A DNA stretch of 15,419 nucleotides from JAWXTP01 sp044433415 (GCA_044433415.1 JAWXTP010000065.1:1-15419), one strand, 5' to 3'. Counted from the first letter of the stretch, positions 1 through 7,636 are shown. Numbers and translations are program-made. The notes: generated from the sequence alone by a model not told the origin.

Positions 1-1
1 T

Positions 2-106
2 GAAAACAAGCTAAATAATCGTCCTCGTAAAAGACTCGGATACCTCACACCAAATGAAAAATTTAAACAAATTATTAATATGAATTCAGTTGCATTTGCA
101 GGTTGA
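2..106 (+). CDS. IS30-family transposase, C-terminal end (partial, runs off the left edge)
   Basis: The frame is open from the window edge and encodes 34 residues ending in VAFAG before a TGA stop. The stretch LNNRPRKRLGYLTPNE is the conserved C-terminal signature of IS30-family DDE transposases, where it follows the catalytic glutamate. The protein would cut and rejoin the ends of its own insertion sequence. Only the tail is visible, so I cannot say whether the transposase is complete or active. The element's right end should lie just past the stop codon, immediately upstream of the protease gene starting at 131. The family call is by motif recognition. Confidence 0.85.
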   Translation, partial: ENKLNNRPRKRLGYLTPNEKFKQIINMNSVAFAG

Positions 107-112
107 ATTCAG
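81..112. repeat. Short direct repeat at the probable right end of the IS30-type element
   Basis: The 9-mer TGAATTCAG occurs at 81-89 and again at 104-112, 23 bp apart, spanning the last codons and stop of the transposase. IS30 elements usually end in inverted repeats of about 20-30 bp close to the transposase stop, so the right terminal repeat probably lies here. The left end is outside the window, so the exact boundary and any target duplication cannot be fixed. Confidence 0.4.
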
Positions 113-130
113 CTATTAAATAAATAAAGT

Positions 131-3100
131 ATGGTAAAAAAACTTTGTATGGCATTCGTTGCACTTATTGGAGCTTCTCAATGTGTTAATGCCGCAGAAG
201 AAACAAAACTATTACGTTTCCCAGCAACTAATGGTGAAGAGATTGTTTTCTCTTATGCTGGTGATTTGTATAAAGTTCCTACATCGGGTGGTAATGCTAT
301 GAAATTAACATCGCATGTAGGTTATGAAATGTTCCCTCGTTATTCTCCAGACGGAAAAACTATCGCTTTCACAGCGCAGTACGATGGCAACACAGAGGTA
401 TATACTATCCCTTCAACAGGTGGTGAACCTTTACGTTTAACTTACACTCCTACAAATGCACGTGACGATATAGGTGACCGTATGGGACCTAACAATATCG
501 TAATGGGATGGTCTCCTGATGGTGAGAACATCGTATATCGTAATCGTATCAGCAGTGGTTTCTCAGGTAAGTTATACACTGTAGATAAAGAAGGCGGTCT
601 TTCTCAAGTAGTTCCTCTTCCTGAGGGTGGTTTTTGTAGTTATTCGCCTGATGGCAAACAACTTGCATACAACCGTGTGATGCGTGAATTCCGTACTTGG
701 AAATACTATAAAGGTGGTATGGCAGATGATATTTGGATTTATGATGAGTCAGCTGCTTCAGTTACAAATATCACTGACAACGTTGCACAAGACATAGTAC
801 CTATGTGGATAGGTGATGAGATTTTCTTTATCTCTGACCGTGACCGCACTATGAATGTATTTGTTTACAACCAAAAAACTAAAGAAACTACAAAAGTTAC
901 TAACTTCACAGATTATGATGTTAAGTTCCCTAGTGCTAACGGTAAAACTATCGTTTTTGAGCAGGGAGGTTCTATCTATAAGTTAGATGCTGACACTAAG
1001 AAAGCTGAGAAAGTGTCTATCTCTGTAGCATCGGATAATATCTACAAAAGACCAGTATTTAAAGATGGTGCTGATTATATCACAAATGTAAGCCTTTCAA
1101 AAGATGGTAAAAATATCGCTATTACTGCTCGTGGTGAGGTGTTTAACGTACCAGCAGGTAAAGGTGCCGTAAAAGGTGTTACTCGCACTCCTGGTGCTAA
1201 CGACCGTGAAGCTCAGTTTAGTCCAGATGGTAAATCCATAGCTTACATCTCTGACAAATCAGGTGAGACAGAAATTTATCTTCAATCAGTAGAAGGTGGA
1301 GACCCTGTACAGCTTACAAAAAATAGTGATACTTACATACGTAGTTTTGAGTTCAGCCCTGACGGTACTTATATCATCTATACAGACCGTAAAAACCGCA
1401 TGAACCTATTAACTGTAGCTTCTAAGAAAGTGAAAACTATCTTCACTAATCCTTTTGGTGAGTTCCGTGGTGTAGCGTTCTCTCCAGATAGCAAATGGAT
1501 TACTTACTCTCGTCAAGCTGACAACACTTTTGGAGTTATCTATGCTTATAACCTAGATACTAAGAAAGAAATGGCTATTACTGACGATTGGTATGATTCA
1601 GGTTCTCCAGTATTTAGTGAAGACGGTAAATACATCATCTTCTCTTCAGCTAGAGATTTCAACCCTATCTATAGTAGAACAGAATGGAACCATGCTTACA
1701 CAAATATGGAAGGTCTTTATATGGCTATTCTTTCTAAAGATACTCCTTCGCCTTTCTTATATGAAGCTCAACCTGCTGATAAAGCAGATACAACAAACAC
1801 TACAGTTATAGATGCTGAAGGTATGTTAGACCGTATTGTGAAGCTTCCTATAGCATCAGGTCGTTACCAAGGAGTATATTCTGACGGTAAAAAAGTGTAT
1901 TATAGCAACCAAAAAGGCGCTATGGTATTTGACCTTAAAGACCAAAAAGAAACTGTTATCGCTGAGAAAGCTAGCATGTACGCTTTTGGTGAAAAAGCTA
2001 TCTTCTTAAAAGGTGAAGACCTTTATGTTACAGATATTCCTAAAGGTAAAGTTCAACTAGAGAAAGCTGTAGATTTATCAAACATGAAAATCACTGTTAG
2101 CTATAAAGAAGAGTGGGCTCAGATTTTTGATGAAGCGTGGCGCGCCTTTAGAGATGGTTTCTATGTTGAGAATATGCATGGTGTAGACTGGAAAGCTATG
2201 AAAGCTAAATATGAAGCATTCCTTCCTTACGTTACTACACGCCTAGACCTTAACTATGTAATAGGTGAGATGATAGGTGAACTTCAATGTGGTCACTGTT
2301 ATGTAAACCCTGGTGAAACTGTAAGAGCTGAGAAAATACCTATGGGTCTTCTAGGTGCTGAAATTTCAAGAGATAAGAGCGGTTATTTCCGTTTAGAAAA
2401 AATCCTTAAAGGTGTATCATGGGATAAAACTCACCGTTCTCCTTTAACAGAACAAGGTCTTAATGTTGAAGAAGGTAACTATATCATCGCTATAGATGGA
2501 GTACCTACAAACTCAGTGAAAGACATGTATCAACTGTTAGTTGGTAAAGCTGAAGTTCCTACAGAGCTTACTATAAACACTACAGCTAGTGCTTCTGGTG
2601 CGCGCACCATCACTATCCTTCCTATTGCTGACGAATATTCTCTATACCATAACGCTTGGGTACAGAAAAACATCGAAACAGTAAATAAAGCATCTAACGG
2701 TAAAATTGGTTACATTTATGTTCCAGATATGGGCGTTGAGGGGCTTGTAGAGTTTACTCGTTACTTCTATCCTCAGTTAGACAAAGAAGGTCTTATCATT
2801 GACGACCGTGAAAATGGTGGTGGTAACGTATCTCCTATGCTTATCGAGAGACTTAGCAGAGAGGCTTATAGCTTAACAATGCGTAGAGGTTCTACACATA
2901 TAAGTACAATTCCTGACGCTACACATACAGGTCCTAAAGTATGTTTGATAAATAAATATTCAGCTTCTGATGGTGACCTTTTCCCTTGGCGTTTCAAAGC
3001 TCTAAATCTAGGTAAACTTATCGGTACTCGCACATGGGGTGGTATCGTTGGTATCAGTGGACCTCTTCCTTATATGGATGGTACAGATATTCGTGTTCCT

Positions 3101-3313
3101 TTCTTCACTAACTACGACCCTAAAACAGGTGACTGGACAGTTGAAAATCATGGTGTAGATCCTGATATCTTAATCGATAACGACCCTATCAAAGAGTGGA
3201 ACGGTGAGGACGAACAGCTAAACTGTGCTATCGAGGAGGTTATGAAAGACCTTAAAGATAGAAAAGAGTTCCCAGGAATTCCTGCTCCAAGAAAAATTGG
3301 TGTTAACTATTAA
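131..3313 (+). CDS. Exported tricorn-like S41 protease (PD40 propellers, PDZ, S41 core)
   Basis: This 1060-residue protein is probably periplasmic or exported: residues 1 to about 21 form a Sec signal peptide with a cleavage site near VNA-A. Repeated SPDGK-type PD40 strands build two beta-propellers (roughly 30-300 and 310-640). A helical domain follows (655-725), then a PDZ domain (about 735-830) and the S41 catalytic core (835-1060). Compared with archaeal tricorn, the active site keeps His722 (GHCY), the NGGG oxyanion region (895-898), nucleophile Ser946 in SASDGD and Glu1005 in ENHGVDPD. The helper Ser that precedes the His in tricorn is Gly721 here. Tricorn-type enzymes degrade oligopeptides; the substrate here is unknown. 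Domain set and length match the family. An IS30 end lies 24 bp upstream, so its native promoter may be displaced. A long-stem terminator follows. Confidence 0.93.
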   Translation: MVKKLCMAFVALIGASQCVNAAEETKLLRFPATNGEEIVFSYAGDLYKVPTSGGNAMKLTSHVGYEMFPRYSPDGKTIAFTAQYDGNTEVYTIPSTGGEPLRLTYTPTNARDDIGDRMGPNNIVMGWSPDGENIVYRNRISSGFSGKLYTVDKEGGLSQVVPLPEGGFCSYSPDGKQLAYNRVMREFRTWKYYKGGMADDIWIYDESAASVTNITDNVAQDIVPMWIGDEIFFISDRDRTMNVFVYNQKTKETTKVTNFTDYDVKFPSANGKTIVFEQGGSIYKLDADTKKAEKVSISVASDNIYKRPVFKDGADYITNVSLSKDGKNIAITARGEVFNVPAGKGAVKGVTRTPGANDREAQFSPDGKSIAYISDKSGETEIYLQSVEGGDPVQLTKNSDTYIRSFEFSPDGTYIIYTDRKNRMNLLTVASKKVKTIFTNPFGEFRGVAFSPDSKWITYSRQADNTFGVIYAYNLDTKKEMAITDDWYDSGSPVFSEDGKYIIFSSARDFNPIYSRTEWNHAYTNMEGLYMAILSKDTPSPFLYEAQPADKADTTNTTVIDAEGMLDRIVKLPIASGRYQGVYSDGKKVYYSNQKGAMVFDLKDQKETVIAEKASMYAFGEKAIFLKGEDLYVTDIPKGKVQLEKAVDLSNMKITVSYKEEWAQIFDEAWRAFRDGFYVENMHGVDWKAMKAKYEAFLPYVTTRLDLNYVIGEMIGELQCGHCYVNPGETVRAEKIPMGLLGAEISRDKSGYFRLEKILKGVSWDKTHRSPLTEQGLNVEEGNYIIAIDGVPTNSVKDMYQLLVGKAEVPTELTINTTASASGARTITILPIADEYSLYHNAWVQKNIETVNKASNGKIGYIYVPDMGVEGLVEFTRYFYPQLDKEGLIIDDRENGGGNVSPMLIERLSREAYSLTMRRGSTHISTIPDATHTGPKVCLINKYSASDGDLFPWRFKALNLGKLIGTRTWGGIVGISGPLPYMDGTDIRVPFFTNYDPKTGDWTVENHGVDPDILIDNDPIKEWNGEDEQLNCAIEEVMKDLKDRKEFPGIPAPRKIGVNY

Positions 3314-3370
3314 TTGTTAAATGTGCTGGATATTATACCAGACTTTAAAAATTACTTGTTAAAATAAAAG

Positions 3371-3443
3371 ATAAAGAAGACAAACGAGGTAATAGGTTTT
3401 CAAATATGAAAGCTGTTCCTTGGTTTGTCTTCTTTATTTTTTT
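3371..3443 (+). terminator. Long-stem intrinsic terminator after the protease gene
   Basis: A perfect 15-bp stem pairs 3371-3385 with 3423-3437 and is followed by a run of seven T residues. The 37-nt loop is unusually long and can fold a small inner hairpin (TTTCA/TGAAA). It lies about 58 bp past the protease stop. The A-rich left flank means it may also work in the reverse direction, but no minus-strand gene points at it. Confidence 0.8.
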
Positions 3444-3515
3444 AGTACTCTGCACATCTCGGAGAGCTGTAATTAATGTGATGCAGAAAAAAAGTAATTC
3501 CTGCAACGTTAAATA

Positions 3516-3548
3516 TTTGGAAATATGAATAATAAAGTGTTATATTTG
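3516..3548 (+). promoter_or_regulatory. Bacteroidetes-type promoter of the wHTH/nucleotidyltransferase pair
   Basis: TTTG at 3516-3519 and TATATTTG at 3541-3548 are separated by 21 bp, fitting the Bacteroidetes sigma-ABfr consensus (TTTG, 19-21 bp, TAnnTTTG). The -7 box ends 22 bp before the ATG at 3571, so the transcript leader would be very short. Confidence 0.75.
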
Positions 3549-3570
3549 TAATTTATAAATCGTAAATATT

Positions 3571-4071
3571 ATGACATTAAAATCACAAGATATTCTTATA
3601 TTACTTTACTTAATCACTCAACCCAATGGTTGGATACAAGCAGATATTGCAGAAGCTCTTTTGTTAAGTCCCTCAGAAGTTTCTAATGCGATGAGAAGGT
3701 GTGTATTGTCAGGCTTTATGAATACAGAGAAAAGTAGAGTTAATAAGTTGGCGCTAAGAGAGTTTTTGATAAGTGGATTAAAATATGCATTTCCAGCATT
3801 AGTGTCAACAAAAGTTAGAGGTGTGGCAACAGCTCATTCCGCAACACCAATTAAAGAACAGATAAGCGAGGGTGAAGATATTTATGTGTGGTCTTACTAT
3901 CTAGGTACTCGGAGAGGATATGCTGTGACCCCTCTTTATAAAACAGTTCCCAAAATAGTTAAGAACAACCCCGCGCTTTATGAATTATTAGTAATTGTAG
4001 ATACTATCCGTATTGGTAAAGTGCGGGAAGTAGAAATAGCGATTGTAGAACTTGATAAAAAATTAAAATAA
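3571..4071 (+). CDS. Winged-helix DNA-binding protein, probable antitoxin/repressor of the downstream nucleotidyltransferase
   Basis: This 166-residue protein has an N-terminal MarR-like winged helix (about 1-70: DILILLYLI, then IQADIAEALLLSPSEVSNAM as recognition helix region). The C-terminal domain carries RGVATAHSA (83-91), PLYKTVP (121-127) and a DTIRIGKVRE stretch (144-153). I recall this domain layout from MarR-like proteins encoded beside nucleotidyltransferases, and it recalls the AbiEi antitoxins, which combine a winged helix with a second domain. Its TAA stop shares its last A with the ATG of the next gene (TAATG), so translation is probably coupled. By analogy with AbiE it would repress its own promoter and counter the partner enzyme. 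That role is inferred; a plain transcriptional regulator is the alternative. Confidence 0.75.
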   Translation: MTLKSQDILILLYLITQPNGWIQADIAEALLLSPSEVSNAMRRCVLSGFMNTEKSRVNKLALREFLISGLKYAFPALVSTKVRGVATAHSATPIKEQISEGEDIYVWSYYLGTRRGYAVTPLYKTVPKIVKNNPALYELLVIVDTIRIGKVREVEIAIVELDKKLK

Positions 4072-4754
4072 TGTCTAGAAATGTTGTAATGCTTGCTCAA
4101 GTAGCTAAGGGTTTAGGAGAAATGGTAGATGAAGTTGTTTTTGTAGGAGGTTCTGTAACTGAACTTTATGCTGACGACCCTGCCTCAACAGATATTCGCT
4201 CAACACTTGATATAGATTGTGTAATAGAAATTAGTAGTCGTTTAAAGTATTACGAACTAGAAGAACGATTAAGAGCTAAAAAATTCAATAATGATACTTC
4301 ATATGGAGCACCAGTATGTAGATGGAGGTATGAAGGTATCGTAATTGATGTTATGCCTATTGACGATGATATTCTTGGTTTTTCAAATCAGTGGTACAAA
4401 GGTGGAGTTGAATATAAGAGACAAGCTATATTGCCAGATGGAACAAATATATATATATTTACTGCTCCTTATTATTTAGGTGCTAAATTTGAAGCAGTAA
4501 TTTCAAGAGGAGGAACAGATCTACGTATTAGTCATGATTTTGAAGATATTATTTATGTCTTAGATAATACAACTAATATTATTGAACAAATAAGTTCTTC
4601 AGAGTTGAATTTGAGAGAGTATTTGACAGAACAATTTAACAAGTTATTAAATAACTCCAATATAGAAGAGACAATAGAGTGCGCACTACCTTATGGCGCA
4701 GAAGAAAGGGTAGAATATATAATTGGTATATTAAAATGGAACTATATTGGATGA
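4071..4754 (+). CDS. AbiEii-like nucleotidyltransferase, putative type IV toxin
   Basis: This 227-residue protein has the features of the Pol-beta-type nucleotidyltransferase fold. There is a GGS motif (26-28), the metal-binding pair Asp47-x-Asp49 in TLDIDCVIE, and a third Asp93 in GIVIDVMPID. Further on are Lys139 in LGAKFEA and a conserved-looking SHDFEDIIYVLD segment (154-165), matching the later AbiEii motif region. AbiEii/MenT enzymes transfer nucleotides, for some members to tRNA 3' ends, and stop growth. It is shorter than typical AbiEii (about 300 residues), chiefly at the C-terminus. Coupling to the upstream winged-helix gene by TAATG gives the usual antitoxin-toxin order. All catalytic Asp residues are present, so the enzyme looks intact. 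Toxicity is inferred, and an unrelated modifying activity remains possible. Confidence 0.78.
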   Translation: MSRNVVMLAQVAKGLGEMVDEVVFVGGSVTELYADDPASTDIRSTLDIDCVIEISSRLKYYELEERLRAKKFNNDTSYGAPVCRWRYEGIVIDVMPIDDDILGFSNQWYKGGVEYKRQAILPDGTNIYIFTAPYYLGAKFEAVISRGGTDLRISHDFEDIIYVLDNTTNIIEQISSSELNLREYLTEQFNKLLNNSNIEETIECALPYGAEERVEYIIGILKWNYIG

Positions 4755-4853
4755 CGACAATAAATAACCGCAGTTGAATAAATTTATATAGTAGTCACTC
4801 ATCTCTAGTCGCTTCTATAGTCATTATTTTAAAGTAAATTAATTGGAATAACA

Positions 4854-4885
4854 TTTGAAAGTATTCTAAATAATTATTAACTTTG
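4854..4885 (+). promoter_or_regulatory. Bacteroidetes-type promoter of the AAA ATPase gene
   Basis: TTTG at 4854-4857 and TAACTTTG at 4878-4885 are 20 bp apart, an excellent fit to the group's consensus. The -7 box ends 38 bp before the ATG at 4924. It also helps decide the start: the GTG at 4891 would lie only 5 bp past the box, around or before the transcription start. The ATPase therefore has its own promoter rather than depending on the pair upstream. Confidence 0.75.
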
Positions 4886-4923
4886 CAACAGTGGTAAATT
4901 TTACAGCTGTAAAAAAGAAGAAT

Positions 4924-6243
4924 ATGAAATTTTATAATAGAACAAAAGAGATTGCTGAACTTAGGCGTATAAAGGAGATGGCGTATAGTGATCACTCCAA
5001 GTTAACTGTGCTTGTTGGTCGTCGCAGGATAGGGAAGACCTCGCTTATTTTAAATGCTTTAGCAGGTGAGCAGCTCATATATTTATTTGTGGGACGTAAG
5101 AGTGAAGCAGATCTCTGCAAAGGTTTTGCAGCAGAGATTGAGCGTGTACTATTTGTCTTTGTTCCCCAGGTGAGCAGTTTTACAGAGTTGTTTCGTTTTC
5201 TTCTAGATCAAGGAGTAAATAAAAAGTTCACACTTGTAGTTGATGAATTTCAGGAGCTTGATAATATTAATAGTTCTATTTTTAGTGATATTCAAAACTA
5301 CTGGGATCAATACCGCACTAAAACAAATATAAACTTTGTGGTTAGTGGCTCTATTTTCTCCATGATGATGAAAATCTTCCAAGACAGGAAAGAACCTCTA
5401 TTTGGTAGGGCTGATGCGGTTATGAAAATTGCAGCTTTTACAACAGATACTCTCAAAGAGATAATGCAAGATTATAAGCCAGGATATACTAAAGATGAGC
5501 TGCTTGCACTTTACACGTTTACGGGTGGAGTCCCTAAGTATGTGGAGCTATTGGTTGACAATAAGTCTCTTACTACTTCCAAGATGATAAAATATATATG
5601 TCAAAGTGCATCACCTTTTATTGATGAGGGGCGTAATCTTTTGATAGGTGAGTTTGGTAAGATGTATGGTAACTACTTTTCCATCCTTAATGCAATATCG
5701 TCAGGTAGAAATACTCAGTCACAGATTGCTGCTTTTGTTGGTGATAAAAGTATAGGTGGTCAGCTATTGAAGTTAGAGGCTGTATATGAGGTGATTAAAA
5801 AAGTGCGTCCTCTATTTGCAAAGGAGACTTCACAAACTGTTCGTTATGAGGTTAGTGATAATTTCTTGCGCTTCTGGTTTCGCTACATAGAGAACAATCG
5901 TTACATAATAGAAATTGGTAACTATGAAGGCTTGTCGAAGATAATGTTGGACGACTATCCCACATATTCAGGAAAGATGCTCGAAGGGTATTTTAAGCAG
6001 CGCATGATTGAAAGTTTTGAATATCGTGCTATTGGCTCATGGTGGGAGAGCAAAGGCAGTCAAAATGAAATAGATATAGTTGGAATACATCTCGACGACA
6101 AAAGAGCAAAGGTTATTGAGGTAAAACGCCAACGTAAAAATTTCAAACCTCAGCTATTAGATTCTAAAATTGAAGTTCTTAAAACACGTACCTTGTCTAA
6201 ATATGAAATTGAACCTGAGTGCTGGTGCTTGGAGGATATGTAG
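4924..6243 (+). CDS. AAA ATPase with C-terminal DUF234 / PD-(D/E)XK-like nuclease domain
   Basis: I start this gene at the ATG at 4924 (439 residues), because MKFYNRTKEI is the usual N-terminus of the family and the promoter leaves no room for the GTG at 4891. The N-terminal archaeal-type ATPase has Walker A VGRRRIGKTS (Lys38) and Walker B LVVDEF (104-109), followed by a sensor-like VVSGS. A winged-helix-like middle comes before the C-terminal DUF234 region, with NEIDIVGI (Asp384) and VIEVKR (Glu399, Lys401). These form the D...ExK core of a PD-(D/E)XK nuclease. Such ATPases are common in Bacteroidetes and archaea; many are unassigned, and a mobile-element or defence role has been suggested. 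It follows the toxin-like pair after 169 bp and faces the lipoprotein genes convergently. The cellular function is unknown. Confidence 0.88.
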   Translation: MKFYNRTKEIAELRRIKEMAYSDHSKLTVLVGRRRIGKTSLILNALAGEQLIYLFVGRKSEADLCKGFAAEIERVLFVFVPQVSSFTELFRFLLDQGVNKKFTLVVDEFQELDNINSSIFSDIQNYWDQYRTKTNINFVVSGSIFSMMMKIFQDRKEPLFGRADAVMKIAAFTTDTLKEIMQDYKPGYTKDELLALYTFTGGVPKYVELLVDNKSLTTSKMIKYICQSASPFIDEGRNLLIGEFGKMYGNYFSILNAISSGRNTQSQIAAFVGDKSIGGQLLKLEAVYEVIKKVRPLFAKETSQTVRYEVSDNFLRFWFRYIENNRYIIEIGNYEGLSKIMLDDYPTYSGKMLEGYFKQRMIESFEYRAIGSWWESKGSQNEIDIVGIHLDDKRAKVIEVKRQRKNFKPQLLDSKIEVLKTRTLSKYEIEPECWCLEDM

Positions 6244-6259
6244 ATTAGGTGTTAGGTTA

Positions 6260-6301
6260 TAGCTTGTAGCTTGTAGCTTGTAGCTTAGAGCTTGTAGCTT
6301 G
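6260..6301. repeat. Six tandem copies of a 7-bp unit (TAGCTTG)
   Basis: Units at 6260, 6267, 6274, 6281, 6288 and 6295 read TAGCTTG, with changes only in the fourth (TAGCTTA) and fifth (GAGCTTG). The array starts 16 bp after the ATPase stop and runs into the left arm of the inverted repeat. Heptamer periodicity suggests growth by replication slippage. Confidence 0.9.
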
Positions 6302-6396
6302 TAGGTGCGACAAGCGACTGAATGATTATAGTTATAATTTTTTGTGACTATTTTTGTTCTTATTTAGTCGCTTGTCGCACCTACAAGCTACAAGCT
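6289..6396. repeat. Perfect 31-bp inverted repeat between convergent genes
   Basis: Arms 6289-6319 and 6366-6396 are exact reverse complements around a 46-nt loop that holds its own small palindrome (ATTATA-GT-TATAAT, 6325-6338). The outer 8-mers TAGGTGTT (6246-6253) and AACACCTA (6397-6404) also pair. The whole element therefore reaches from 3 bp after the ATPase stop to the stop codon of the lipoprotein gene, and the left side is lengthened by the heptamer array. As RNA it would form a very stable hairpin in either direction and may end both convergent transcripts. The composition also fits a small dispersed or MITE-like element. Confidence 0.9.
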
Positions 6397-6401
6397 AACA
6401 C

Positions 6402-7553
6402 CTATCTAAACTTTCCTATTAATATAGTAGTGTTACTTTCCTCATCCATGTTGTTATACAGGTTGTCAAGTTTTTCCAATAGCTTACTATCCATGTTTTT
6501 ACGTTGTTCATCTGTGGCGTTTTCTATGATTTCCATTAGTTGTTCAGCTGGGTAGCCAACATAGAAGTAATCTCCTGCTACTGTTATAGTTGTCATCTTT
6601 GAAGAAAATACATAATCATTGATTAAATTAAAATAACTGCCCGAAAGATTCTCTTTGTTTATAATTATGTGTTTACTAGTGCTTTCCCCACCTTTAAACA
6701 TATCGCCTTCTGTTATTCTAGCAATAAAATGTTTAGGGAACTCATAATATCGGGTTGTAAATCTGGAGTCTTGTAAAGATTCACATTCACTATACCCTTC
6801 TACATTCACTGTAAATCTAGGAGTGATAATATGATTTTCTTTATCATAGCGGTAAAGGGTGTCCTGCATGTTGTAGAACTGAGTTACAGATATGTCAAAA
6901 GAGTTATCTCTTACTCTTGCAAATGCGGCTTTCATTTTTTTAGGGTCTTGCTTGATAATAGCACGGTCTGTTATGAAGTTACCTTCAAAATCTTGCTGCC
7001 ATACTACTGAATTCTGAGGAATAGTAAATATTGATACTTCGTCTTTATCTTCATCTACCATAATGCTAGAGTAGGGTACAGCTCTTTTATCTGCTAGAGG
7101 TATACGTTTTATAAATTCGCCTTGTAAGTCATACTCATTTATCCACCTAGCACCAAAACCATCTATAAGATATATAGCATTTCTTTTTTCATAGATTTGA
7201 AAACTGCTAACATATTGTTTGTATTCCCCAGGACCATTACCAACACCTCCTATGTTAGTGATAAACTTACCAGTTTCCCTGTCAAATAATTTAATCTGCT
7301 TACCGTCTGTTGAAAGTAAATAATTGTCAGAAACATTACAAAATTGACGAGCTTCTACATAGGCTTCAATCTTTGGGTCTAGCTGAACAATCTTTACATC
7401 CTCAATAAGGTCTGAGAGCTTAATTTCTACAGTGTCTTTCACATCACTCATATTTACACTTACAAGACCATTCTCTAGAGTTGCTATAGGAACGATAGCT
7501 TCTTGACACGATGCTAGTGCTAAGAATAAAATAAAACTTGTTAATTTTTTCAT
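6402..7553 (-). CDS. 6-bladed beta-propeller lipoprotein, copy A
   Basis: This 383-residue protein begins with a lipoprotein signal (MKKLTSFILF...LALASC, lipid-modified Cys16), so it should be anchored to a membrane, inner or outer. The rest fits the Bacteroidetes 6-bladed beta-propeller family: KLFDRETGKFITNIGG (88-103), GNGPGEY (105-111), IYLIDGFGARWINEYDLQGE (127-146) and later repeated strands. Function in this family is generally unknown; a binding or sensing role at the envelope is inference. It is a tandem paralogue of the gene at 7678-8832, about 85% identical by eye over an ungapped alignment. Residues 319-338 are far more different (8 of 20 identical). Its last residues (GKFR) and TAG stop sit at the edge of the inverted-repeat element. 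Confidence 0.85.
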   Translation of the reverse strand: MKKLTSFILFLALASCQEAIVPIATLENGLVSVNMSDVKDTVEIKLSDLIEDVKIVQLDPKIEAYVEARQFCNVSDNYLLSTDGKQIKLFDRETGKFITNIGGVGNGPGEYKQYVSSFQIYEKRNAIYLIDGFGARWINEYDLQGEFIKRIPLADKRAVPYSSIMVDEDKDEVSIFTIPQNSVVWQQDFEGNFITDRAIIKQDPKKMKAAFARVRDNSFDISVTQFYNMQDTLYRYDKENHIITPRFTVNVEGYSECESLQDSRFTTRYYEFPKHFIARITEGDMFKGGESTSKHIIINKENLSGSYFNLINDYVFSSKMTTITVAGDYFYVGYPAEQLMEIIENATDEQRKNMDSKLLEKLDNLYNNMDEESNTTILIGKFR

Positions 7554-7580
7554 TATTTAATTATTTAAGTTGTTTGATTA

Positions 7581-7609
7581 TAAAGGTAATTTTTTGCTTT
7601 GAAAGCAAA
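7581..7609 (-). promoter_or_regulatory. Weak candidate promoter of lipoprotein copy A
   Basis: Reading the minus strand, TTTG (7606-7609) and TACCTTTA (7581-7588) are 17 bp apart. Both the spacing and the last base of the -7 box depart from consensus. The region is clearly related to the better promoter in front of copy B, so the duplication included the promoter and this copy may be weaker. Confidence 0.4.
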
Positions 7610-7636
7610 CTGTTTGGTTTGTTGTTAAAATTCAAA

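Noticed and set aside
1593..1811. 72-codon plus-strand frame inside the protease gene
   Set aside because: It is fully inside the protease coding sequence in another frame, with no family resemblance or start signals.
4444..4460. AT-dinucleotide run (ATATATATAT) as a promoter or phase-variable repeat
   Set aside because: It lies inside the nucleotidyltransferase gene, is short, and the frame is intact; it simply encodes the NIYIF stretch.
4891..4923. GTG start for the AAA ATPase adding 11 residues
   Set aside because: It lies only 5 bp after the -7 promoter box, so it would fall at or before the transcription start. The ATG at 4924 gives the family's usual N-terminus.
4795..4995. 66-codon minus-strand frame over the ATPase promoter and 5' end
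   Set aside because: It overlaps the promoter and start of a solid gene on the other strand, and the product has no recognisable features.
6260..6396. CRISPR-like repeat array
   Set aside because: The units are only 7 bp and directly adjacent, with no spacers and no cas genes nearby.
6322..6555. 77-codon plus-strand frame across the inverted repeat and the end of lipoprotein copy A
   Set aside because: It starts in the hairpin loop and runs antisense to the lipoprotein gene; no coding character beyond the open frame.
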